This document shows positions 8,085 through 17,970 of a stretch of DNA of 64,000 nt, piece after piece (position 1 is the first letter of the stretch; each line of letters begins with the position of its first letter). Origin of the DNA: Actinomycetales bacterium (GTDB taxonomy: Bacteria; Actinomycetota; Actinomycetes; Actinomycetales; Kineosporiaceae); the NCBI GenBank assembly GCA_012719445.1, contig JAAYAH010000051.1, positions 1-64,000 of the forward strand. The letters are read 5' to 3'. The position numbers and the translations under genes were made by a program. The notes beneath the pieces are model-generated. The model saw nothing but the letters and a program-made list of their open reading frames with translations. It was not told the DNA's origin and made no database searches.

Positions 8085-9233
8085 TCAGGACCCGGTGCTG
8101 GTCACGGTCGGCGGGACGGTCGTCGTCGTAGCCGTCGTGGTCGCTGCCGTCGCCGCAGTCGTGGTGGTCGCGGCGGTGGTGGTCGCGGCCGTGGTGGTCG
8201 TGGCGTCGTCTGCCGAGGTGGTGGTCGGCTGGTCACCGGATGGCGAGGTGCTGGTCGCGCTCGTCGTCGTCCGTTGGCGGTAGACGTAGAACGGGCTGTT
8301 GACGTCCCAGAACCTCGGTGAGGTGCAGCCGATGCAGGGGGCACCCGCGCCGATCGGCCAGGTCGTCTCGTTCCAGTTGCGCTGGTAGCAGTTGGCGTAG
8401 GTCGAGGGGCCTCGGCAGCCCATGTGCACCAGGCACCAGCCGTTGCGGTGGCCCTCGTCGCCCCAGGCCTCGACGGTCTGCCCGGCCTGGAGGAACGGGT
8501 ACCGTTCGCAGCGTCCGGAGCCGTGGATCCGCTGCTCGTAGGCGAACAGCGGCCGCCCGGCGGCGTCGAGGGGCGGCAGTTCCCTGAAGGTGAGGTAGTA
8601 CACCAGCGCTGCGGTGATGTTCACGCCGTTGGCGGGGCAACCCGGCAGGTTCACCAGGTTGGTGATCCCGGGCACGGCTCCGGCGACCCCCGTCGCGCCG
8701 GTGGGGTTGGGGCGGGCCGCCGCGATGCCGCCGTCCGTCGCGCAACTCCCGACGGCCATGGTGAACAGGGCCTTGGCGGTGACCTCCTGGACGATGCTCA
8801 CCGCCGTGCGCCCGCCGATCGTGCAGTGGACGCCGCCGTCGGCGAGAGGGATGGATCCCTCGACCACGCAGACGAAGTCCTGGCCGGAGGCGAGGACGTC
8901 GTCGAGGGAGGACTCCGCCCGTGCGCCGGCCGCGGCCATGAGGGTCTCGTGGTAGTCGAGCGAGATGACGTCGAACAGCAGCGAGCCGACCCCGGGGTCG
9001 ACGCTGCGGAGGAAGGACTCGGTGTCCGCCGTGCAGTCCTGGGTCGCCAGCCAGACCACGGGCAGGCGCGGGGCCGAGGCGACGGCGTGCGCGATCCGGG
9101 GGGTCATGGCCTCCGGCAGGGCGAGAGCCGCGGTCACGGCGCTGCAGAACCCGAGGAAGGCACGCCGGGAGACCCCGTGGGGCAACGGCAGGTCGACGGT
9201 TCTGGAGTTCTCGGCAGGGGGGATGGTCGGCAT
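8085..9233 (-). CDS. hupS: [NiFe]-hydrogenase small subunit, Tat signal and Thr-rich tail
   Basis: This subunit (382 aa) carries the Fe-S relay. The Tat motif SRRAFLG at 22-28 is followed by a hydrophobic segment, so the enzyme should be folded with hupL and exported. Cluster ligands are visible: Cys67, then Cys in GSCAT and PGCPAN, a His plus Cys in IHGSGRCER, and CLVHMGC and PCIGC. The proximal-cluster motif reads QDCTADTES, so residue 70 is Asp where most group 1 enzymes have a second Cys. In place of the usual C-terminal membrane helix, residues 322-382 are a tail with 30 Thr out of 61. The ATG is preceded by AGGAGGT. No cytochrome b partner gene is in the window. Confidence 0.95.
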   Translation of the reverse strand: MPTIPPAENSRTVDLPLPHGVSRRAFLGFCSAVTAALALPEAMTPRIAHAVASAPRLPVVWLATQDCTADTESFLRSVDPGVGSLLFDVISLDYHETLMAAAGARAESSLDDVLASGQDFVCVVEGSIPLADGGVHCTIGGRTAVSIVQEVTAKALFTMAVGSCATDGGIAAARPNPTGATGVAGAVPGITNLVNLPGCPANGVNITAALVYYLTFRELPPLDAAGRPLFAYEQRIHGSGRCERYPFLQAGQTVEAWGDEGHRNGWCLVHMGCRGPSTYANCYQRNWNETTWPIGAGAPCIGCTSPRFWDVNSPFYVYRQRTTTSATSTSPSGDQPTTTSADDATTTTAATTTAATTTTAATAATTTATTTTVPPTVTSTGS

Positions 9234-9545
9234 GGGTACCTCCTGTGGCCGACAGGGCGGCTGAGCCCGTCACCGGCGAGGGCCGGGACCCGCCGCCCCT
9301 CCCGTCGTGCCGACCGCCGCCGAGGCCGTCGCACGACTCACGCGGAATGGTTCCCGCTGTCCCGCCGTAATTCAGTGACGCGTCGTCAATGGCTATCAAG
9401 GGATTCTCTGTATTGCGCGGGGACCAACGTCCCTGCGGTGGGGAGATCGATTGACGCCGTGCACACCCTGCATATTCTGAGGCGTCGCGACACCTGCTGT
9501 TGGAACGTGACCACCATGCGTGTACCTGCGGTGAGGTGACCCTTC

Positions 9546-9569
9546 CCGATTATCGGAAACAGGGTTTCC
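9546..9569. promoter_or_regulatory. Adjacent palindromes, possible operator
   Basis: CCGATTATCGG (9546-9556) is a perfect 11-mer palindrome with a central T. It overlaps a second inverted repeat, GGAAAC (9555-9560) and GTTTCC (9564-9569) around AGG. The pair sits in the AT-rich part of the divergent region about 310 bp upstream of hupS. It could bind a dimeric regulator; no known motif was recognised. Confidence 0.35.
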
Positions 9570-9697
9570 GTCGAATTGGTCACCGTGGTCGCAAGGGGTG
9601 AGCGGTGAAGCGGTCAAATTATGCGGCGGACGGTCGTCGGTCTGCCTGCGCGCGTGCGTTCTCCGGGATGGAGTCGCGATCGCGCCCGACATTTCTC

Positions 9698-9753
9698 GTC
9701 GACGTGCGCCCTGGTCGACGTGCGCCCTGGTCGACGTGCGCCCTGGTCGACGG
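9698..9753. repeat. Three 16-bp direct tandem repeats
   Basis: The unit GTCGACGTGCGCCCTG occurs at 9698-9713, 9714-9729 and 9730-9745 without mismatch and is followed by a partial copy at 9746-9753. It is non-coding here and lies 250 bp upstream of the suf promoter. Confidence 0.9.
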
Positions 9754-9962
9754 AGACCCGGTCCCGGAGGGCCGCACGATCCGGGGGTGTCCGTCGCTCC
9801 GGCGTTCGGACCGCCTCCGGGGTGTCCGGCTCCTCGGGCCGGTCGGCTCTCCTGGTCGGCCGTGTTCCGCACCCCGGTCGGCCCTCCCGGCGGGCCGTGC
9901 TCCGCCCTCCCGGTCGCCCCCCACCTCGGTCGAGGGGGAGTCGTCGCAGGTCAACGGCCGAT

Positions 9963-10001
9963 TTGAGGTAGCGCTCGAATTACGACACAATAACGTCGTG
10001 A
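9963..10001 (+). promoter_or_regulatory. Probable suf promoter with overlapping inverted repeat
   Basis: A -35-like TTGAGG (9963-9968), a 17-bp spacer and a -10-like CACAAT (9986-9991) precede the sufR GTG by six bases, so the transcript would be leaderless. An inverted repeat, TTACGAC (9980-9986) and GTCGTGA (9995-10001) with 6 of 7 paired, straddles the -10 and start codon and is a candidate operator for SufR autoregulation. The region is much AT-richer than flanking DNA. Confidence 0.55.
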
Positions 10002-10978
10002 AAATCGACGCGCGGTCGGCCTCCGCGAGGCCCGGGGGCTCCGGCCCCACGGGTCCGGCCGCGCGTGACGCGCGACCCGAGGTCTCGGCGTCAGGGGCCG
10101 CGGCGGCGACGAGCGGTCCGGCTGCCCAGGCCGGGTGCGGCTCGGCCGGATCTCCCGGGATCGACCTCGGGGTCGGGCCGGAGGGGTGCTCGGAGAGCGA
10201 GCGGCGGACCAGGGACCGGGTGCGCCGGATGATCCTCGAGCGGGGGCCCATCACCGCCAGCGAGCTGGGCAGGGGGCTCGGCCTCACCGCCGCCGCGGTG
10301 CGCCGTCATCTCGACGGGCTGCTCGCCGGTGGCGACGTCGCCATCTGGGACGCTCCTTCCCACGACCGGGGCAGGGGGCGGCCGGCGCGACGGTTCGTGC
10401 TCACCGACGCCGGGCACGCGGAGATGGCCACCGCCTACGACGACCTGGCCGCCTCGGCGCTGCGCTTCCTCGGCTCCGTCGCCGGGACGGCGGCCATCCG
10501 CCGGTTCGCGGACGCCCGGATCGCCGACCTGGAGGCCCGGTACCGGCCCAGCGTCGACGCCGCGGGCGTCGACCCCCGCGAGCGGGTGGAGGCGCTCGCC
10601 GGTGCCCTGTCCCGCGACGGCTACGCCGCCAGCACCCGGCCGCTCCGGGCCGGGAGGCTGTCCCTCGGCACCCAGCTGTGCCAGGGGCACTGCCCGGTCC
10701 AGCACGTCGCGGCGGAGTTCCCGGCCCTGTGCGAGGCCGAGACCGAGGCGTTCAGCCGCCTGCTCGGCGTCCACGTGCAGCGGCTGGCGACCCTGGCCCA
10801 CGGCCAGCACGTGTGCACCACCCACGTCCCGCCCGGCGCCGCCATGACGGCCCCGGATGCCGGGACCCCCGATCCCGTCGCGGCCGGACCCCCCGGCGCG
10901 TCCCAGGACCCCACTGCGACCCCCGGCAGAGCCGCTGGAACCGCACCGTCCCCCTCCCAGGAGAGGACCGCTCGATGA
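9998..10978 (+). CDS. sufR: Fe-S sensing repressor SufR
   Basis: SufR is an ArsR/DeoR-like winged-helix repressor that binds a [4Fe-4S] cluster and represses suf when clusters are sufficient. The HTH runs from about residue 70 to 120 ([20 protein letters not shown] and on). The cluster-binding cysteines are Cys228, Cys232 and Cys245 in [19 protein letters not shown]. The GTG at 9998 is chosen because it lies six bases after a -10-like hexamer; it gives 326 aa with an N-terminal Gly/Ala-rich stretch of about 60 residues, so a start further in is possible. The Pro/Ala-rich C-terminal tail is also variable. The stop overlaps the sufB ATG (ATGA). Confidence 0.9.
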   Translation: MKIDARSASARPGGSGPTGPAARDARPEVSASGAAAATSGPAAQAGCGSAGSPGIDLGVGPEGCSESERRTRDRVRRMILERGPITASELGRGLGLTAAAVRRHLDGLLAGGDVAIWDAPSHDRGRGRPARRFVLTDAGHAEMATAYDDLAASALRFLGSVAGTAAIRRFADARIADLEARYRPSVDAAGVDPRERVEALAGALSRDGYAASTRPLRAGRLSLGTQLCQGHCPVQHVAAEFPALCEAETEAFSRLLGVHVQRLATLAHGQHVCTTHVPPGAAMTAPDAGTPDPVAAGPPGASQDPTATPGRAAGTAPSPSQERTAR

Positions 10979-12387
10979 CCACGATCGCCCGCCCCGAGCT
11001 CGAAGGGCTCGGGAGGTACGAGTACGGCTGGGCCGACTCCGACGTCGCGGGAGCCTCCGCCCGTCGTGGACTGTCGGAACAGGTCGTCCGCGACATCTCG
11101 GCGATGAAGCACGAGCCGGAGTGGATGCTCCGGATGCGGCTCAAGGGCCTCCGCCTGTTCGATCGCAAGCCGATGCCGACCTGGGGCAGCGACCTCACCG
11201 GAATCGACTTCGACTCGATCAAGTACTTCGTCCGCTCCACGGAGAAGCAGGCGTCGTCGTGGGAGGAACTGCCGGAGGACATCCGCAGGACCTACGACCG
11301 GCTCGGCATCCCCGAGGCGGAGAAGCAGCGGCTGGTCGCCGGGGTCGCGGCCCAGTACGAGTCGGAGGTCGTGTACCACCAGATCCGCGAGGACCTGGAG
11401 AAGCAGGGAGTGATCTTCCTCGACACCGACACCGGCCTGCGCGAGCACCCGGAGCTCTTCCGGGAGTACTTCGCAAGCGTCATCCCGGTGGGCGACAACA
11501 AGTTCGCCGCGCTGAACACCGCCGTGTGGTCCGGTGGGTCGTTCATCTACGTGCCGCCGGGCGTGCACGTCGACATCCCGCTGCAGGCGTACTTCCGCAT
11601 CAACACCGAGAACATGGGGCAGTTCGAGCGGACCCTGATCATCGCGGACGAGGGCTCGTACGTGCACTACGTCGAGGGCTGCACCGCGCCGATCTACTCC
11701 TCGGACTCGCTGCACTCCGCCGTCGTCGAGATCATCGTGAAGAAGGACGCCCGGGTCCGGTACACGACCATCCAGAACTGGTCCAACAACGTCTACAACC
11801 TGGTCACCAAGCGGGCCGTCGCGCACGCCGGGGCGACCATGGAGTGGATCGACGGCAACATCGGCTCCAAGATCACCATGAAGTACCCCGCGGTGTTCCT
11901 CCTGGGCGAGCACGCCAAGGGCGAGACCCTGTCCATCGCCTTCTCCGGCGAGGGGCAGCATCAGGACGCCGGGGCGAAGATGGTCCACGCGGCCCCGCAC
12001 ACCTCCTCCACCATCGTGTCGAAGTCGGTCGCCCGCGGCGGCGGCCGCACCTCCTACCGCGGGCTGGTCCAGGTCCAGGAGGGGGCGCACCACTCCGCCT
12101 CGACGGTGCGCTGCGACGCCCTGCTCGTCGACACGATCAGCCGGTCGGACACCTACCCGTACGTGGATGTGCGCGAGGACGACGTGGCCATGGGGCACGA
12201 GGCGACGGTGTCCAAGGTCAGCGAGGACCAGCTGTTCTACCTGATGTCGAGAGGGCTGAGCGAGGAGGAGGCGATGGCCATGATCGTCCGTGGCTTCGTC
12301 GAGCCCATCGCCAGGGAGCTTCCGATGGAGTACGCCCTCGAACTCAACCGCCTCATCGAGCTGCAGATGGAAGGGGCCGTCGGCTGA
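10975..12387 (+). CDS. sufB: Fe-S scaffold subunit SufB
   Basis: SufB (470 aa) is the scaffold of the SufBCD complex, on which clusters are assembled from SufU-delivered sulfur. Family segments such as [29 protein letters not shown] and [15 protein letters not shown] are intact, and VRCDALLVD near the C terminus retains the conserved Cys. Length is normal. AGGAG lies upstream of the ATG, which overlaps the sufR stop. The 3' end overlaps sufD as TGATG. Confidence 0.97.
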   Translation: MTTIARPELEGLGRYEYGWADSDVAGASARRGLSEQVVRDISAMKHEPEWMLRMRLKGLRLFDRKPMPTWGSDLTGIDFDSIKYFVRSTEKQASSWEELPEDIRRTYDRLGIPEAEKQRLVAGVAAQYESEVVYHQIREDLEKQGVIFLDTDTGLREHPELFREYFASVIPVGDNKFAALNTAVWSGGSFIYVPPGVHVDIPLQAYFRINTENMGQFERTLIIADEGSYVHYVEGCTAPIYSSDSLHSAVVEIIVKKDARVRYTTIQNWSNNVYNLVTKRAVAHAGATMEWIDGNIGSKITMKYPAVFLLGEHAKGETLSIAFSGEGQHQDAGAKMVHAAPHTSSTIVSKSVARGGGRTSYRGLVQVQEGAHHSASTVRCDALLVDTISRSDTYPYVDVREDDVAMGHEATVSKVSEDQLFYLMSRGLSEEEAMAMIVRGFVEPIARELPMEYALELNRLIELQMEGAVG

Positions 12388-13622
12388 TGACCGCCACGAC
12401 GGATCTGGTCGAGGAGTCCGGAGCCACCGGACCCGGTCGGCACGGGCTCACCGAGCACTCCCACGGCGCCGGGGCACCTCCCCCGAAGTCGCGGGCCGAG
12501 CGCCCGATGAGCTTCGACCTCGCCGACTTCCCGAGACCGCAGGGACGCGAGGAGGAATGGCGGTTCACCCCGATCGCGGCGATGGCGGACCTGCTCGACG
12601 GCGAGGCCTCGACGGCGCACCTCACGTGGACGTCCGAGGCCCCGGACTGCGTCGAGGTCGCCGCCCTCGCCGCGGGGAGCCCGCTGCTCCGTTCGGTGCC
12701 GACCCCTGTCGACCGGCCGGCGGCCCTGGCCCTGGCCAACAGCGACGGGGCGGTGCACGTCCGGGTCCCGGCCCGGCGCTCCTGCGAACGTCCCGCGGTG
12801 CTCCGCCTGGTCGGGGAGCCGGTGCCGGGGGCGGACGGTGCGCCGCCCCGGGCGTGGGGTCACGTCGTCGTCGAGCTCGGTGACGAGGCCGAGGCGACCG
12901 TGGTGCTGGAGCACTCCGGGCTCGCCCACTACGCCGCGGCGGTCTCGGTGCTGGTCGGCGACCGGGCCCGGCTGACCCTGGTCAGCGTCCAGGACTGGGC
13001 GGACGGCGCGGTGCACAGCGCCCATGTCGGGGTGCGGATGGGCAGGGACGCGCGGTTGCGCTCCACCCAGGTCAGCCTCGGCGGCGACCTGGTCCGGATC
13101 GTGGAGACGGTGGAGTTCACGGCGCCGGGCGGGGACGCCGACCTGGCCGGGATCTACTTCGCCGACGAGGGACAGCACCTCGAACACCGGCTGCTGGTGG
13201 ACCACACCGTGCCGCACTGCCGCAGCAACGTCGTCTACAAGGGCGCCCTCCAGGGGGAGCAGGCGCACACCGTCTGGGTGGGCGACGTGCTCATCCGGGC
13301 TGCGGCCGAGGGAACCGACACCTACGAGCTCAACCGCAACCTCGTGCTCACCGACGGGGCCCGCGCCGACTCGGTGCCCAACCTGGAGATCGAGACCGGG
13401 GAGATCATCGGTGCGGGGCATGCCAGCGCGACCGGCCGGTTCGACGACGAGCAGCTCTTCTACCTGCGCGCCCGGGGCATCCCGGAGCAGGAGGCCAGGC
13501 GGCTCGTCGTGCGCGGCTTCTTCGCCGAGCTCGTCCAGCGGATCGGCGTCGACGAGATCGAGGAACGGCTCATCACCGCGATCGAGGCCGAGCTGGAGCG
13601 CTCCATCGGGAGCGCCGGGTGA
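12387..13622 (+). CDS. sufD: Fe-S assembly subunit SufD
   Basis: SufD (411 aa) pairs with SufB to form the core that SufC docks on. The right-handed beta-helix region is recognisable (VVVELGDEAEATVVLEHSG, YKGALQGEQAHTVWVGDVLI, ELNRNLVLTDGARADSVPNL), and the C-terminal helical part matches the SufB end (DDEQLFYLRARGIPEQEAR). The ATG shares its A with the sufB stop. The first 40 residues are a variable Gly/His-containing leader. Confidence 0.96.
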   Translation: MTATTDLVEESGATGPGRHGLTEHSHGAGAPPPKSRAERPMSFDLADFPRPQGREEEWRFTPIAAMADLLDGEASTAHLTWTSEAPDCVEVAALAAGSPLLRSVPTPVDRPAALALANSDGAVHVRVPARRSCERPAVLRLVGEPVPGADGAPPRAWGHVVVELGDEAEATVVLEHSGLAHYAAAVSVLVGDRARLTLVSVQDWADGAVHSAHVGVRMGRDARLRSTQVSLGGDLVRIVETVEFTAPGGDADLAGIYFADEGQHLEHRLLVDHTVPHCRSNVVYKGALQGEQAHTVWVGDVLIRAAAEGTDTYELNRNLVLTDGARADSVPNLEIETGEIIGAGHASATGRFDDEQLFYLRARGIPEQEARRLVVRGFFAELVQRIGVDEIEERLITAIEAELERSIGSAG

Positions 13623-13999
13623 GCGCCGTCCGGGTCTGCGCGCTGGACGACCTCGACGAGGTCGGCGCGCTGCGGGTGGTCGTCGCCGGTGAGCCGATCG
13701 CCGTCGTCCGCGACGAGGAGGGCCACCTGCACGCGATCGACGACACCTGCACCCACGCCCAGGTGTCGCTGTCCGAGGGTGAGGTCGAGGGCTGCACCAT
13801 CGAGTGCTGGGTGCACGGGTCGCGGTTCGACCTGCGCACCGGGCAGCCGCTGTCCCTCCCCGCGACCCGGCCCGTCGCCGTCTACGCGGTGACCGTCGAA
13901 GGGGACGACGTCCTCGTCGACGTCACCCACCCGATCAACCAGAGCCCCACCAGTGCGAGCAACGGCGCCGACAAGGCAGCCGTCGTGAAGGAGAGCTGA
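13619..13999 (+). CDS. Rieske-type ferredoxin of the suf operon
   Basis: This 126-aa protein carries the Rieske [2Fe-2S] motif CTH (44-46) and CWVH (63-66), as in biphenyl-dioxygenase-type ferredoxins. In actinobacterial suf operons a gene of this type sits between sufD and sufC; an electron-supply role in cluster assembly is likely but inferred from position. The last 20 residues are a variable polar tail. The GTG overlaps the sufD stop (GTGA). Confidence 0.93.
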   Translation: MSAVRVCALDDLDEVGALRVVVAGEPIAVVRDEEGHLHAIDDTCTHAQVSLSEGEVEGCTIECWVHGSRFDLRTGQPLSLPATRPVAVYAVTVEGDDVLVDVTHPINQSPTSASNGADKAAVVKES

Positions 14000-14006
14000 G
14001 CCCGTC

Positions 14007-14816
14007 ATGGCCACCCTCGAGATCCGTGACCTGCACGTCACCGTGGACACCGAGCAGGGGAGCAAGGAGATCCTCCGCGGCGTCGACCTCACCGTGCGGC
14101 AGGGCGAGACCCACGCGATCATGGGCCCGAACGGGTCCGGCAAGTCGACCCTCGCCTACTCGCTGGCCGGGCACCCCAAGTACACGGTGACCGGCGGCAC
14201 CGTGACCCTCGACGGCGAGGACGTGCTCGCCATGAGCGTCGACGAGCGGGCCCGAGCCGGCATGTTCCTCGCCATGCAGTATCCGGTCGAGGTCCCGGGC
14301 GTCACCGTGTCCAACTTCCTCCGCACCGCCAAGACCGCCATCGACGGCACCGCGCCGAACCTGCGGACCTGGATCCGGGACATGCGCTCGGCCATGCAGG
14401 CGCTGCGGATCGACCCGGCCTTCGCCGAGCGGAACGTCAACGAGGGCTTCTCCGGCGGGGAGAAGAAGCGGCACGAGATCCTGCAGATGGAGCTGCTCGG
14501 CCCGAAGCTCGCCATCCTCGACGAGACCGACTCCGGGCTCGACGTCGACGCCCTCAAGGTGGTCTCCGAGGGGGTCAACCGGGTGCGCGCGACCGGTCAG
14601 GTGGGCGTCCTGCTGATCACCCACTACACCCGGATCCTGCGCTACATCCGCCCCGACTTCGTGCACGTCTTCGTCGACGGCCGGATCGTGGAGGAGGGCG
14701 GCCCCGAGCTCGCCGACCGGCTGGAGGACGAGGGCTACGACCGCTTCACCGGCGGTGCCTCGACCAGCACCGCGATGCCCGCGACCGCGGTCTCGGCGAC
14801 CCGCGCGGGGGCCTGA
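14007..14816 (+). CDS. sufC: Fe-S assembly ATPase SufC
   Basis: SufC (269 aa) is the ABC-type ATPase that drives conformational change of SufBD. Walker A is GPNGSGKST at 40-48, the signature is GFSGGEKKRHEI and Walker B is LAILDETDSGLD, the form typical of SufC. The ATG follows AAGGAGAG. The last 20 residues are an Ala/Thr-rich extension. Confidence 0.97.
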   Translation: MATLEIRDLHVTVDTEQGSKEILRGVDLTVRQGETHAIMGPNGSGKSTLAYSLAGHPKYTVTGGTVTLDGEDVLAMSVDERARAGMFLAMQYPVEVPGVTVSNFLRTAKTAIDGTAPNLRTWIRDMRSAMQALRIDPAFAERNVNEGFSGGEKKRHEILQMELLGPKLAILDETDSGLDVDALKVVSEGVNRVRATGQVGVLLITHYTRILRYIRPDFVHVFVDGRIVEEGGPELADRLEDEGYDRFTGGASTSTAMPATAVSATRAGA

Positions 14817-16127
<1,311 letters not shown>

Positions 16128-16160
16128 GATGTGCCGGACCGGCAGGGGGGAACGGTGCCG

Positions 16161-16709
16161 ATGAACGGCCTCGACCAGCTGTACCAGCAGGTGATCCTCG
16201 ACCACGCCCGGGAGCGTCACGGCCACGGCCTGCGCGGGTCGGAGACCGCGGCCGGCACGGCCGAGAGCCACCAGTACAACCCGCTGTGCGGGGACGAGGT
16301 CACCCTGCGGGTCGCCGTCGGGACGACGGCGGCGGCCGGGCAGCCGATCGGGGGCGAGGCCACGGGCGAGAGCGTGGTCAGCGACGTGTCCTGGACCGGC
16401 GACGGGTGCTCGATCAGCCAGGCGTCGACATCGGTGCTGCACGACCTCGTGGTCGGCAGGACGGTCGCGGAGGCAGGGGACCTGGTGGCCGAGTTCCGGG
16501 CCATGATCCGGGCCCGGGGTTCCGTCGAACCGGACGAGGACGTCCTCGGCGACGCCGTCGCCTTCGTCGGCGTCGGTCGGCATGCGAACCGGGTGAAGTG
16601 CGCCATGCTCGGGTGGACGGCCTTCGAGGACGCCCTCGCCAGGGCGGGGGGAGCGTCCGGACCGGACGGCGGAACGGACGACGGGGCAACGGAGGAGGCA
16701 GGCCGGTGA
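16161..16709 (+). CDS. sufU: Zinc-dependent sulfurtransferase SufU
   Basis: SufU accepts sulfur from SufS. The zinc ligands are Cys43 and Asp45 in NPLCGDEV, Cys83 in GDGCSIS and Cys147 in RVKCAMLGW. The ATG at 16161 is chosen because AGGGGGG lies about ten bases upstream and MNGLDQLYQQVILDH is the usual family start; a GTG at 16131 would add ten unconserved residues. This gives 182 aa. The C-terminal acidic, Gly-rich tail is variable. Confidence 0.95.
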   Translation: MNGLDQLYQQVILDHARERHGHGLRGSETAAGTAESHQYNPLCGDEVTLRVAVGTTAAAGQPIGGEATGESVVSDVSWTGDGCSISQASTSVLHDLVVGRTVAEAGDLVAEFRAMIRARGSVEPDEDVLGDAVAFVGVGRHANRVKCAMLGWTAFEDALARAGGASGPDGGTDDGATEEAGR

Positions 16710-17035
16710 GCCAGACGGAACACGCACCGACGTCGGTCGCCGACGTCGAGGAGGCGTTGCGCGACGTCGTCGACCCCGAGTTGGGCATCAACGTCGTCGA
16801 CCTCGGACTGGTCTACGGTGTGACCATCGACCAGCACAACACCGCCGTCATCGACATGACCCTCACCTCGGCGGCATGCCCGCTCACCGATGTGATCGAG
16901 AGCCAGGCGGTGCAGGCGCTGGAGGGGCTCGTCGACAACGTCCTGATCAACTGGGTGTGGATGCCGCCGTGGGGTCTGGAGAAGATCACCGAGGACGGGC
17001 GCGAGCAGCTCCGCGCGCTGGGGTTCAACGTCTGA
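16706..17035 (+). CDS. sufT: SufT / MIP18-family Fe-S maturation protein
   Basis: This 109-aa DUF59 protein matches the MIP18/PaaD-like family whose suf-linked members assist Fe-S maturation. Diagnostic stretches are DVVDPELGINVVDLGLVYG and TSAACPLTD with the conserved Cys. The GTG overlaps the sufU stop (GTGA). It closes the suf operon; a hairpin follows before the next gene. Confidence 0.93.
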   Translation: MSQTEHAPTSVADVEEALRDVVDPELGINVVDLGLVYGVTIDQHNTAVIDMTLTSAACPLTDVIESQAVQALEGLVDNVLINWVWMPPWGLEKITEDGREQLRALGFNV

Positions 17036-17099
17036 CCCGACCCGGTTCCCGTGGGTGCCGCGGTGCCGGACAGCCCACCGGATCCCTCGCCGGTTCGCT

Positions 17100-17120
17100 C
17101 ACCGGGCCGGTCGCCCGGTG
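17100..17120 (+). terminator. Hairpin after suf operon
   Basis: CACCGGGC (17100-17107) and GCCCGGTG (17113-17120) form a perfect 8-bp stem with a 5-nt loop, 65 bp past the sufT stop. No T-run follows, which is common in actinobacteria. Confidence 0.45.
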
Positions 17121-17147
17121 GTGGAGGCCGCTCCCGGCGGCGGGGTC

Positions 17148-17930
17148 GTGACTCCCGGCCCCGCGGTCAGGACCCTCCGGGTGGACGGCGCCCGCCTGCT
17201 CCGGTGGGTCGACGGATTTGTGGAGCGGCACGGACCTCTCTCCCCGGCGGTCCCGGCCGGGACAGCCGCAGGGCAGCCGGCCGGGCTGTCGCTCTCCCGG
17301 GTGACGTCGGCCGGGACGGCGGCGGAACGGTCGGCCGGGGTGCTCCTCGTCGCGGCGGACGGTGCGTCCGCGGAGCTTCTGCCCCCGTTCCCGCTCCCGG
17401 TCGAGGCCTCTGCCGGCGGGCCGGCCGACGTCCTGGCCGAGGTCGATGCGCTGGCCTCAGCCGCGCTGGCGGACCGGAGCGTCGCCGTCCTGCTGGTCCG
17501 CCGGGGCGGCTACGCCGTCGCGCTGATCAGGGCGGGCCGTCTGGTGGCGTCACGGACCGGGACCCGGTACGTCCAGGGCAGGACCGCCGCCGGTGGGTGG
17601 TCCCAGCAGCGGTTCGCCCGGCGCCGGGACAACCAGACCTCGGCGCTGGTGGCGGCGATCGTCGAGACGGCTCTCCGGGTCCTCGCCGTCCACCCCGAGG
17701 GGGCGTCCGGGCGGACCGGGCCGGTCGAGCCCGGCGGCCAGGCCGTCGAGTGGCTCGCGACCGGAGGCGACCGGGCCCTGGTCGGCCGGGTGATGGCCGA
17801 CCCCCGGCTGGCGGGGCTCTCCGCCCTTCGGCGAGGACCCCACCTCCCGGTGGGCGACCCCCGGCGCGACGTCGTCCGGGCGTTGCCCGAGCTGCTGCGT
17901 CAGGTGACCGTCGTGGTCAGGGAGCCGTAG
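17148..17930 (+). CDS. acVLRF1-type release factor / peptidyl-tRNA hydrolase
   Basis: This protein (260 aa) resembles the actinobacterial Vms1-like release factor 1 family, relatives of eRF1 linked to ribosome rescue. The conserved catalytic loop GTRYVQGRTAAGGWSQQRFA followed by RRRDNQ is present around residues 140-165, with the Gln-containing GGWSQQ segment. The GTG at 17148 is preferred because earlier in-frame residues are Arg/Pro-rich and not family-like; no strong ribosome binding site decides this. It follows the suf hairpin and may have its own promoter. Confidence 0.82.
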   Translation: MTPGPAVRTLRVDGARLLRWVDGFVERHGPLSPAVPAGTAAGQPAGLSLSRVTSAGTAAERSAGVLLVAADGASAELLPPFPLPVEASAGGPADVLAEVDALASAALADRSVAVLLVRRGGYAVALIRAGRLVASRTGTRYVQGRTAAGGWSQQRFARRRDNQTSALVAAIVETALRVLAVHPEGASGRTGPVEPGGQAVEWLATGGDRALVGRVMADPRLAGLSALRRGPHLPVGDPRRDVVRALPELLRQVTVVVREP

Positions 17931-17970
17931 CGCGGCGGGGTCGGGCAGCGGGGGAGCCCGGAGCAGGGGA

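Larger units (their letters stand above)
9234..9997. other. Divergent control region between hydrogenase and suf operons
   Basis: This 764-bp stretch separates two divergent operons and holds no convincing gene. The part at about 9340-9620 is clearly AT-richer than its surroundings and should hold the hydrogenase promoter, but I could not fix its -35/-10. It also contains a palindromic cluster at 9546-9569, three 16-bp direct repeats at 9698-9745, and the suf promoter at its right end. Confidence 0.6.

Noticed and set aside
9386-9583. 65-codon minus-strand frame in the divergent region
   Set aside because: No ribosome binding site, no clear promoter spacing, and the product has no recognisable pattern; AT-rich control DNA explains it.
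9698-9753. 16-bp repeats considered as a CRISPR remnant
   Set aside because: Units are directly adjacent with no spacers and no cas genes are near.
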